Shown here in pieces: positions 17,172 through 28,600 of a DNA stretch of 64,000 nt (position 1 is the stretch's first letter; every line of letters begins with the position of its first letter). Both the position numbers and the translations under genes were made by a program. The notes under the pieces were generated by a model. It had not been told where the DNA came from. It made no database searches and saw nothing but the letters and a program-made list of their open reading frames with translations. This stretch comes from Pseudomaricurvus albidus (GTDB lineage Bacteria; Pseudomonadota; Gammaproteobacteria; Pseudomonadales; Cellvibrionaceae). The stretch lies in assembly GCF_018863235.1 (NCBI RefSeq), contig NZ_JAHKRS010000001.1:62001-126000 (forward strand). The letters run 5' to 3'.

Positions 17172-17838
17172 TCACCCATTCGATGGAATGAAAAGAGTAA
17201 ATATGGATAAATATATTCCTGAGCTAATTGTGCCAAAAGCGGACGGTGGGAAGCTCATATAACTATAGATCTCGGTGCTATCCACTGAACGATGTCTCAG
17301 CAGTTGACTGACATATTTGAGCGGCCGCCCATGCAATGACAAGTGAATTGCAAACGAATGCCGAAAGGTATGGGCACTGATACGGAACGGTGCGCCCCCT
17401 ACTCTCTCCACCAACGCATGAATATGCCGGTTCACCGTCTGCCGCGCCATCGGAAATATTCTTTCCGTTTTTTTTGGATGTGCGGGCATAGAGGTAGCTC
17501 TGAATCCGGTTCTGGAGGGCGTGATCGACGATGGGGACATAGCGCTTGGGCGAGCGTACAAGAGAAGCCTTGCTGGGCCAGCTGGGTCGTTGTTTGAGCG
17601 TTTTCAGGATCACGCCAAACTCGTAGCCGTCATCAATAAACGAGTTGGGGGTCAGGGCGAGGACTTCGGAAACCCGGGCCCCGGTGGTCCATATCAGGTG
17701 CAAAATAAGCCGGTAGGTGGGGTCTTTTTCGGCGTCGAGCAGCAACAGGATTTCGAGTTCCAACAGATAGGCCGGCATGGCGTCGACGGTATCGAGCACC
17801 CTGGGGCGTTTGGCCATCCTACCATTCCATTTGACCAT
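17172..17838 (-). pseudogene. Tyrosine recombinase (ResD-like), frameshifted at A8
   Basis: Two overlapping frames together make one short recombinase like the F-plasmid ResD type. The first (from ATG 17838, preceded by AGGA) contains the first catalytic Arg in WTTGARVSEVLAL and a Lys in ILKTLKQRPS. The second contains HTFRHSFAIHL (HxxR), LLRHRSVDS and the nucleophile Tyr in TEIYSYM. The switch falls at a run of eight A (minus strand; 17468-17475); seven would keep one frame. All catalytic residues exist, so ribosomal or polymerase slippage at the run could still give active enzyme, or the gene is simply broken. It sits at the edge of the defence-gene block it may once have mobilised. Confidence 0.65.
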
Positions 17839-18228
17839 GGAAGATCCTGAGCAGCAAACCCTGGCCCCTCTTTGATAGTAGACAGGCGGTATAGAGCGCG
17901 AAATCCGAAATTCGTGGTCAAGAGCCACTTTTTGTACCATTTCACCTAGATCCTTGGTGTATTTATAGAGGGATTATAAGACGTCATTGACGCTGAAAAC
18001 AACATAACACCCATAGCTTATAGGGAGTTAAGTGCGACGGGATGGCGGTTCCAAAATAGAGGGGAATGGTGCAAGTGCGACAAAAGAGCCCCATGTTACG
18101 GCGGGATCCCCCATCACGGTATCCCTTCAGAACGAGTGAAGTAGCCGATGACGGTCGGGGCCCTATTCCGTGGCCCCGGTGTTAACATGCCCTCCATCCA
18201 CTTCAATGGCATGTTGTCCAAGAACCTC

Positions 18229-18345
18229 ATGAAAATCCAATTACTCAGCGATCTGCACCTCGAGCTTCAACCCTTCGACTACCAAGCCTGTGACGGCGAC
18301 GTGGTGGTCCCGGTCGGTGACATCCACACGAAAGCCACAGGATAG
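18229..18345 (+). pseudogene. Metallophosphoesterase N-terminal stub
   Basis: The 38 residues from the ATG at 18229 (MKIQLLSDLHLELQPFDY, then DVVVPVGDIHTKATG) are the start of a calcineurin-like phosphoesterase, with the metal-binding DLHLE and GDIH motifs. A stop follows right after, and the rest of the enzyme is absent. It is a fragment cut by a rearrangement next to the type I secretion locus. Confidence 0.6.
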
Positions 18346-18416
18346 AAAGGGCTCAATCGCTGTGTTCGTAAAAGTGATCACACACCATCTTACCGGACAA
18401 GGCTCGACCGTTAGAA

Positions 18417-19556
18417 CTAAGAAAACACCTGTGCATAACTCAAGACGTCCTGAGAGAGTTTTGACTCGCGGTGCCTGACCTCAACCGGGTTATGCTTCAC
18501 AGCCTCCACAACGAAGTTGTTGGGCAAGACTTTCGGGGACATTATACCAAGCCCTTGACGATGAACCTGCCTTGCGGTGAGGTATTGTTCGTATTGGAGG
18601 GGAAGGCATAGTATCGGCACCTGCGCTAGGCAGGCCTGAGCAACCAATCCTGCACCAGCATGGCAGATTACGAAGTTGGCTTCGGCCAACAGAGAGCCCA
18701 GAGTGAGAGGCTGATTAAAGCATTGGATATGATGACCGAGACGCGTTGGTACATTGGAGCGGTCCGGCAGATAAATGATGAATTCGGTCTCGGGGCATTC
18801 ATTCATCTGCTCAAGCAACTGGTCGAGCTGATTGTATTCAGGCTTGAGGTAAGCCAACACTTTGTCTGTATAAGGTGTTCCTTGCCATCGAGCGGACATT
18901 GCGTGATCAAAGTCTCGTACAGGATTGACGTACTGAATAGCTCGGATATCCGAGTAATAATCAAGCAAAGGAATGCTTTTCACAAAGTTCCTGTCTGCGT
19001 AAAACACTTCGCTGACTTTGAACAGAGGCCGTTGTCCATGACTAATGAGTTCGCTATTGATTGTGCCACATAGGTGCTTCTCTAATTTGGCAAGTCTGAG
19101 AGGCTCTCGCTCATCCATTGTTCGGAACTGATGCGAGACTCTCAGGGGCGGAAAACTGAACGTAGACCCAATAGAGATCGTGTCTATATTACATATTTTC
19201 GCGGCCAATAAAGCGGTGGGAGCATAATCGGCGACGATCACATCTGGAGATAGCGTATGAATTATCTTAACCCAATCGTTAACCATTGACGCTAAATGTG
19301 AGCGCTCTGCGTACCCGTTACACCACAGTATTTCTGCCATGCTGTTCGGTGACTCGTGATAAGGCTTACACCTTGAGCGGGCGGGGGATGGACATACACG
19401 AATCCCTTTTTGGGCAAAAGGTGCAGCAAGGTCAAGATTGCTCAGCGCTACCACGACCTCATGACCTTGACTCATGAGGTAACACGCCACGTCGTACAGT
19501 GACATGGCGTGTCCTAGCCCTCCCCCAAGCTCCCAAGTCAGAAAATATTTTGCCAT
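18417..19556 (-). CDS. GT-B glycosyltransferase (UGT/GT1-like) downstream of RTX gene
   Basis: A 379-residue protein of the UDP-glycosyltransferase superfamily. It has an N-terminal acceptor half starting TWELGGGLGHAMSLYDVACY, and a C-terminal donor-binding half with ICHAGAGLVAQACLAQVPIL followed by PLQYEQYLTARQV, which is the typical signature with His and Gly for the nucleotide sugar and E/Q for the sugar. GAGAAGAG precedes the ATG. It begins 63 bases after the 3211-residue RTX gene on the same strand and ends the operon. It may glycosylate the secreted protein or a surface polymer, or an acceptor that protects the producer; none of these is shown. Confidence 0.75.
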   Translation of the reverse strand: MAKYFLTWELGGGLGHAMSLYDVACYLMSQGHEVVVALSNLDLAAPFAQKGIRVCPSPARSRCKPYHESPNSMAEILWCNGYAERSHLASMVNDWVKIIHTLSPDVIVADYAPTALLAAKICNIDTISIGSTFSFPPLRVSHQFRTMDEREPLRLAKLEKHLCGTINSELISHGQRPLFKVSEVFYADRNFVKSIPLLDYYSDIRAIQYVNPVRDFDHAMSARWQGTPYTDKVLAYLKPEYNQLDQLLEQMNECPETEFIIYLPDRSNVPTRLGHHIQCFNQPLTLGSLLAEANFVICHAGAGLVAQACLAQVPILCLPLQYEQYLTARQVHRQGLGIMSPKVLPNNFVVEAVKHNPVEVRHRESKLSQDVLSYAQVFS

Positions 19557-19619
19557 TCTCTTCTCGGGCCCTCCAGCACAACACTGATACGCACATCACA
19601 GACCATCTTAAGGTGCATT

Positions 19620-22600
19620 TCAGCTCCAAGATGAGGCAATAACGGGCGCAACTTGATCTCGGGTGTCTTGGGGCACAATAGCCCCAACCCCTGTTGGTAC
19701 ATCAAATGAGGCCATGGCCGCCACCAGCTGATCAACCTGATTCGCATACAATACCTGATCATCAGCATAGATAGCATCTATCTGTGCTGAAGAATCACTG
19801 TACCAATCGCGGGCCGTTATCTGATCATTGGTGCCCACCACATCAATCACCAAGTCATTGCCCAGCTGAGTAAACCACAAGTTATCAGGATTCAAGTCAC
19901 CGTTGAGGTGCAAAGAATCATTCCCGGGTTTTCCTGAGCTGGCATTAACAATGGTGTCAACACCATCCCCGGCACCAAAGATGTAGTGATCGTCTCCCTT
20001 GCCGCCCTCTAAGGTGTCATTGCCTGTACCGCCGACAAGGGTATCATTGCCATCATCTCCGTTCAGAGTGTCGTCACTGTCGAAGCCAAAGAGGTAATCG
20101 TCTGCGCTGGTCCCCGTTATAGCTTCCGATGAACTGGTACCGATCCAGGTATTGGGGCGAGATAGATCCGGTTCGACGGTAACGACTGCTTGCCCTACGG
20201 CAGTGGACTGACCATCGGACACAAGGTACTCAAACGCTAGGTCGCCCAGAAAATGAGTGTCCGCCGTCACAGCGACTGAGTCAGTTTGCGGATCGTAAAT
20301 CACTGTCCCATCGGAAGTATTTTGCACCCCGAGGAGAGATAATTGATCGCCTTCTTCATCTGAGTCATTATCCAGCAGATTGCCTGCAGCGATCACTATG
20401 GTCTGCGTATCCGTCATAGAAAAACTGTCTGACAGTGTAGTCGGGGTGTCATTAACCGCCGTCACGTCAATGGATACTGACGCGGTAGACTCGGTGATAC
20501 CGTCAGACACTGTATAGTCCAACCCCGCAAGACCATTGAAGTTTTCATCAGGTGTAAATGTGATCACACCTTGATCGCCATCTAATACCCCCACCCCATC
20601 AGATACATTACTAATTGAGACGATAGATAATGCATCTCCATCAGCATCAGAATCATTAAGCAGCAGATCAGACACGTTTAAGGTCAATACTGTATCTTCA
20701 GAAACAGACGCAATATCGGCTGTTGGATTCGGTGCACTGTTATTGATCTGGATAACCGCAATGCCTGTAGAGGTATCTTTACCGTCAGAGACCAGATACT
20801 CAAATCTGGCTGCCCCAACGTAATCGTCATCAGGCGTGAACGTCACAGTTCCAGAAACATCATCCAGTACAACAGTGCCATTTTGAGAGTTTAATACATC
20901 AACGATTGATAATATTCCACCATCAAGATCGTAATCATTGGCAAGCAGCTCCGACACAGAAAAGACAATTGGGCGATTCACAGAGGTACTGTCAAAGTCA
21001 CTGATGGCAATTGGGGCAGTATTGATATGATCAGTATCTAATTGATTAAACTGATCGGCATTCCAAGCACTTCCATCCGCAAAGCGGATCTCATCAATGG
21101 CATAACGATAATTAAAACCTAATCCATCACCTAAGAAATGATTCTTGACGCGAATAGAGTCTGAATCATGAGTGATAACAAGATCATTATTGTCTTTAGC
21201 CAAGACAACATTGGATTTATCGATAGAGGCATCAAATTCGATAACATCAACTGCCTTATGTGCAAGGCCAGAAGCTACCGTGTAGGTATCGTCATAATTG
21301 TCTATGACATCATGACCAAACCCAATAGAAAAGCGATACTCATCACTCGAATTCCCACCAACGAGATAATCATCACCGGCGCCACCGATTAATGTATCCG
21401 CTCCGTTCAACGCGATCAAAACATTGTCATTACCATCTCCGGTTAGAATATTGTTTGCATCATCACCGTACAAAGCATTGTTGTTGGTTTCTGCATAAGG
21501 AACCGCTAAAGCGACCAGGTCGGTAATGTTCCACTGAGAGCCATCATGAAATTTCACTTCTTTAATACCCTGCTGAAGTGCAGCGTTAGAAGCGAAGAAA
21601 TTTTCAACGGTTAAGCGATCATCGCTGTGGGTAAAAGAAAATACAAGATCCTTGTCTTTCTGAAATACCAGAACATCCTGGGTATTGATGTTTTCCCCAA
21701 ATTGAAGAATGTCAAAATCATCACGATAGTCGGTATCAGGATCCGTATACGACATCGGACGGAAGTGCATAAAACCCTCTTGTTCAACTGAGATTATACG
21801 ATCATGACCATCGCCAATGTTGAATTGGTAAATATCATGACCATCTCCTCCTGAAAGTACATCATCACCTCGTCCCCCAATCAGAATATCATCCCCGCGT
21901 CCACCATGGAGTTCATCGTCACCGCCTTCGCCCATTAACAGATCATCTCCGTCTTCGGGATACGTTTTCCAGTCGTCGTCCTCAGGGTATGGACTTCCAC
22001 CATATTCTCCATACTGCAAAAAATGGGTTGATGAGTATTTTTCTATGATCGATGGCCCGCCATAGAGGGTATTATTGCTTCCGCCACCATAGATTTCATC
22101 ATCACCTAAGCCGCCATCAATGACTTGATTGTCAGAGCTGAGTGAAAAAAATGGACTTTTGGCGGATACCAGAATATCGTTTCCGTCTCCGGCCCAAATG
22201 TTTTCCAAAGCATAAAATATAACATCATCACTGTGAGTGGTGACTAGTCCGCCTCTGTATGAAAACGCGTCCAGTATTACACCTTCTGTCAGCTTGGCGG
22301 CATTAATGCCCAGATGCTGATAATAATCATCCAGCGAAAAGTCAGCCCCCCCTTGTAAGTCTGAAATGTTGAGAATTAATTCGGGCTGCTCTGTAAACTC
22401 AAGTTGAAAATCTACAACTTTGCCTATTTCTACTGTTTGCTCGTATCCCTTGATACTAAGAAGGCCGCCCAAATTAACCACATCTTCCGAGACTATACCC
22501 GCGCCAAAGACGATACGGTCACTCCCTTCAAAATCAGATCCCACAGCATAAGGGGCGTAGATAATACGATCATGACCATCATCGGTGTCTATAAGATATA

Positions 22601-25600
22601 CGTCATCGCCCACACTGCCTTCCAGGCTGTCATTGCCTGCGCCTCCAGCCAACGTGTCGTTTCCACTTCCGCCATGAAGCACATCATCCCCTGAATTGCC
22701 TTTCAACCAATCATGATCTGCGCCGCCTTGCAACACATCATTCCCTGAAGCTCCGAGTAATGTGTCAGAAGCAGACGATCCAATTATGCCGTCATCAAAT
22801 GGCGTGCTTGACAACAATCTGGACTGTAACGCGTTGATATCCCAAATGGTACCGTCATCGAAGTGTACCGAGTCAATGAATAACTCATTTAAGTTATACA
22901 GATTCTTGCCAATCTCAATGCCGCCGGAATTATCACTCAACCTCAATTCTGGCGCGCCACTAGAAGCAATATGAAACACAACATCCGATGGCTCAATATT
23001 TTTTAGAATGAGTGTGTTAACAGCTGATTCTGCTGAAGAAGTTATGGAATCAAAACCATCGCCATAGCTGTATATGACGGTGTTATTCCCAGCGCCCAAG
23101 CTGTATTCATCATTGTCAGCACCACCCTCAAGAACATCATCGCCTCCGCTACCATAAAGTTTGTCATCTCCGGCGCCACCTAGTAATGTGTCATTACCTT
23201 GACCGCCAGAGAGCATGTTGTCACCGGCATTTCCACTCAGCAAGTCGTCCTGGTCTGTACCGCTAATCTCATTTCTCGTCAGACGCTGTAACAGTTCGGT
23301 ATCATGCCAGACAGTTCCATCCGAAAAATGAACCTCTTTCATGGACTGATCAGAAAACCACGATGCAAAGTAATATTCTAATGTAACGGAATCTCCTGTT
23401 GTTGTATTGAACAGAACAAGGTCGTACCCACTTTCAATGACCTCCAGATCATTAGATTGAACGGTATTGTCGAATTCAATGCGATCAATGCTTAATGCGT
23501 CGCTTCCATAATCACTGATTCGATCGTTACCATCATGCAGTGAAAATTGATAGCTATCACTGCCAAGCCCACCAGCCAGAAAATCATCTCCAGCTAAGCC
23601 TGACAAAATATTATCAGCATCATCACCATACAAATTATCGTTTTCGGCAGTTGCTATGGATACAGCTCCGTCGATATAAGCCTGATCCCAAATCGTGCCG
23701 TCACTAAACTGAACAGCATCAATTCCATCAATAAAATGATCCATCACCGAAATTGCCAGCGCTTGGTTTACCCACACTTGAAGATCATTTTCGTATCTTC
23801 GTAAAGTAACGTTATCCGATATGATTCCTTCTTCGAAGAGTATGCGGTCGTAATCAGAAACTGCACCAACATTACCAATATGATCAACACCGTCTCCCGC
23901 TTGATAGTAGTAGGTGTCATTTCCTGTTCCGCCGTAAAGTGTATCGTTGCCAGTCCCACCGATTAGAAGGTCATCGCCACCGTCGCCATAAAGAGTGTCA
24001 TTACCATCACTACCATAAAGTTCATCGTTTCCATCTTGTCCATGAATGTCATCAAATCCTCCCAGGCCATCCAATATATTGTTGGACGAGTCACCATACA
24101 GCGTCTGAGACAGAGCATATGGGGTTGCTGCCATTTGTGCCAAGTCTTGCGACGTCAGCTTAAAACCATCAGCAAAAATAATTTCATCGATTTGATATTC
24201 ATCGCCATTAAAGAAATTTGAAAATATCAGGGCGCGTTTCTCATTTAGGTAAATAGTGAGATTATTATTTTCTCGTGTGACAAGTACATCCGAGAGATAA
24301 ATATCATCCCCCAGTTGAACTTGATCGACAGATGCCACATCGACATCATAGTTATGTATCGTATCCAGCCCTTCCCCAAGGTTGTAGTAATAAATGTCGC
24401 TACCACTGCCTCCATCTAAATCATCATTACCCTCTCCACCAAAGAGGTAATCGGTGTCGGCTTCACCATACAGATAATCATTTCCTGAACCACCAGTCAG
24501 GTAGTCATTGCCATAGCCCCCAAAAATATTATCATTGCCGCTTTCACCATTAAGGATATCGTTATCCGCTTCGCCTCGGAGCGTATCTCTGTCATCACCT
24601 CCATTGAGGGTGTCCTGACCGTCCCCACCATTCAGGTAATCACGCCCTTCACCTCCACTTAAAGTGTCATCACCGGCATCGCCATACAAATTATCATTGC
24701 CTTCTCCACCATTGAGAGTGTCGTCACCTTCTCCACCGTACAGCGAATCTTTGCCTTTTCCTGAGCTGATAACATCGTCGCCGCCATAACCCCGGATAGT
24801 GTCTGTGGTATCTCCCGCCACTATCGAGTCTGCACCGTCAGAACCATTAATGGTGCGATAAACACTGGCATCATTAATACTTTGTACAACGGTATAACCA
24901 CTCTCGTCAGCTAGGGCAATTCCCGATAAGTATGAGTTACCATCGGTACTATTGAATCCACCTACTAGAGTGATTCCAGAAGAAGAAATGTAATCCCCCT
25001 GGCCATCCTCTTGAAGTACCAAACTTTGGTACAGTCCTTGATATGCGCCTAATGTTGTAGCAAGAATACTTCCGGATCCACTACTGCCAAATCCACCACC
25101 AATCCCTGATCCAAGATTGACACTAAGATCATTATTTTGCGCTGAGACAGATAGGCCGCTCGGGTCTTGAGAAGCAGGAATGAGAAGTAATGAATTAGCA
25201 GGGGGTGTGGTATAGCCTTGAGCCCCGCCTACAAACTCTCGAACAAAGTCATACTTGCTCAGAATTTCTCCATCACTGAACTGAAATTCTTTAAGGTACA
25301 AGTAGGTGTAGGAGTCCATACTGATACGGTCAGTGCCGTAGGTAATATTGACAATGTCATTACCATTGCCATCCGTGGAGAAAGCAACACTGAGATCCGA
25401 TTTGGTGATTCCTCCATCAAACACCAGAGTCGAGGCTCCGCTGGCATCCTCAACATGGTCATACCCATCCCCGGCACTGAAGATGTAGGTGTCTGCCCCT
25501 AATCCTCCAGCTAGAGCATCATTACCGGTGCCGCCCTGAATTTGGTCATTCCCCGCCCCTCCCAGAATATCATCGTGGCCAGCTCCCCCTAGCAGGGTAT

Positions 25601-28600
25601 CATCTCCTTCACCACCATCAAGCGCATCGTTGTCAGCACCTCCAAGCAACGTATCGTTACCCGCGCCGCCGGCTAGATAATCATCTCCGGCACCGCCATC
25701 GAGAGTATCCGCACCATGAAATTCAACTGCTAGACGAAGGTTTTCATGAATTGAAACTCCATCACCACTGAAACCGATAGATACAAACTGAGTTGTCTCA
25801 CCAACGGAATCACCAAATAAACGATCATTCCCCTCCCCGCCCACGATGGAATCGTCACCGCCACCACCGTTTACAAAATCGTCTCCATCACCGGCATTAA
25901 TAACATCATTACCATGATATAAACCATCAAGTGTTAATTCATCGCCGCTATAGTAGGTGATCATTCCATCGGAATCGCCCCAGATATTATCATTTTCGGT
26001 GCCACCCCAAATGGTGTCATCCCCTCCGTTACCCTCGATAGTATCGGCACCCGCCCCACCAAAGATAGTGTCGCTACCGTGTGCAGCACCACTGGTGTAA
26101 CGATCATCACCTTGAATAACATCAGCATCCGAGCCACCATCCAGGAAATCATCCCCTCCATTCCCAAAGATATGGTCATTACCTGAATCACCTAATATAT
26201 AATCATTACCATGATATGTGACATCCAGAGTTTGATAAAAACCTCCGGCTGACAGGTGGCCTCCAATAAAATCTTGGTGATTCATCCTGTCACCAATCAA
26301 GTAATCATCATCGGTGCCACCGGTAATGATGTCATCACCCAATTCGCCATAAATGTGATCGACCCCAGCACCACCAACTAACGTATCATCATAAGTAAAG
26401 CTGGCCGAATAACGTGCGCTGTCGTGATTTAAGAAGTCAAAACCGTTATTTTCATTGTTGTAAAGATAAAAGGAATCGCCAAAAATGTAATCGTCACCAT
26501 CACCTCCATAAGCGGTATCATTCCCTGCACCAGCTCCAATTGCATCTTCATCGTTACCCCCATCAAGAATATCGTTATAACTTCCGCCATAGAGGCGATC
26601 ATCACCGTCCCCACCGCTCAGGTAATCTTCGTCCCCCACATTTTCATACTGATGATTGGGGTCATAATCAGCGTAGAGCTCCTGATCCTGGGCAAATAAA
26701 ATATCGAATTCGCCACCACCAAATATTTGATCCGAACCTTTTCCTCCTATGAGTACATCTGTACCACCCAAGCTATGATTATTGATGCCGTCACCCCACA
26801 TAGCATCATTACCATCCTTACCCCAAAGATAATCTCCGATGATATTAAGTTCACCATAATTAAGAAGTTGGCTACCTTCTAAAATGTCATTGAGATCGCC
26901 GCCCTGAAAGTTACGACGTTCATCCTGATAATCAGATTGAGGGTAATAAAGATCAGCGTTGTAGAGAATGTTCTGTTGATTCACAAAACTTTGTTTGTTA
27001 TTACCGGCACGACCGTCATAGGACCACTCCAATCGCTTACGACTGATAGTGCCATCACCCACTAAATAATCAGTGCCGCTGGAGGGAGGGGTTTGGGGTT
27101 CCTGAAAAGAAGTTAACGAGAAGCCGTAATCACCATTATTATAGGTTTGCACATTAACTGTGCTTATTTCACCGTTAAAGCGACTAACAATCTTAATTTG
27201 CGAACCAAGCTTATAGACGGATATTTCCGGCGTACCTGAATCATCATTAAAGGCCTTATCAATAAAAACATCACTACCACTAGCTGTCTCTTCAAAGTTG
27301 AGAGAAGATAGGTCATAGCCATTTATTGTAATAATGTCGCCAGTATCAGCAGCATCAATAATTGTATCAACGCCATCACCAGCATTGATCACATAGGTAT
27401 CAGCTCCAGCGCCGCCAAACAGTTCATCATTATCTTTTCCGCCGATGAGAGTATCATTGCCTACACCACCATCAAGGTAATCCTCGCCAATATTACCTTT
27501 TAGAACATCATTGCCGGCCATTCCATAAATATGATCATTTCTATTCTTGCCCTGTAGCCCAACAGTATCATGACTATCGGTTCCAAAAATTATGTGCCGC
27601 TGCTCATCAGTCCCAATTGGGAAGCTTTTATTTAAACGAATTTCTCGATCTGAAATCCAGATTGAATTTTCTGAAATACTAAGATCTTGATAAATTCCTA
27701 GCTCGGCACCTTGTACGGTGCCAGAAACACCATCTCCGCCTGATTTTACAAGTAATGAGTTGGCGATTAGCATTGCAGCTCTATCTTGCACATAAGCTTC
27801 AGAGAAATTATCGAGCTCTAATTCACCATTCTGATTGAATCGATCATAGAGAGATTCGTCACCACTTATCACGAAAGGATTTAACTGCTGTAGGGCATAT
27901 CGCCAGGCTAAGCTATCTTGAGCTTCAGATACAAATTGCTCGACAGAGAAATTAGTTATAAGCGCTATGTTTTCCCCATCTAGTTTTGCCGGTATGTCAT
28001 CGACGGCATGACCATTAGGAAACAAAATCTCACCGATATCTTCAATAAGCTTCTTCTTGAAATCATCGTCATTCTCACTCGCTAATTCATAAATCCCAGT
28101 GGCAGAATCTGCACCTAAAATACCGCCGATTAATGCAGCTCCAAGTACGGCAACAGCGGCCAAAGGTGCTGAGACAGTCAGACCTACAGCAGCCAACAAT
28201 GCCAAAGCTGCCCCACCGATTGCAGCCCCAGCCACCTCACCAGCTGCCGAGCCAGCGGCATCAACCGCCCAGAGCTCCATAATCTCTCTGGCTTTTTCTG
28301 AATTCCCTGCTTCCTCTTCCGCCAAAGCCTGCGTTGATGCCATGGAGAACGATAGCAGCAGGGCGGCCGGCCCCAATTTATTCAATGCAGAGCTAATAGC
28401 TCCAGATGAAACCTGAATCTCTGTTACAGATACAGAGGAATCTAGAGCATCCTGGATGCTAGAAAATTCAGAAAAGCTCTTTTTAAGTAGGTTATCAAGC
28501 GCCAGATAATATCGGCCATTGGCATCTTTGTTTGCAATCCAGCTATCATAATTATCTGGGTTAATATCTAGGTAATCTGAAATCCCCCCATTAGCCAAAT

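Noticed and set aside
17235-17255. CGGACGGTGGGA shared with 13385-13396 as an insertion-sequence end
   Set aside because: Only 12 bases are identical and the flanks diverge; no matching inverted copy was seen.
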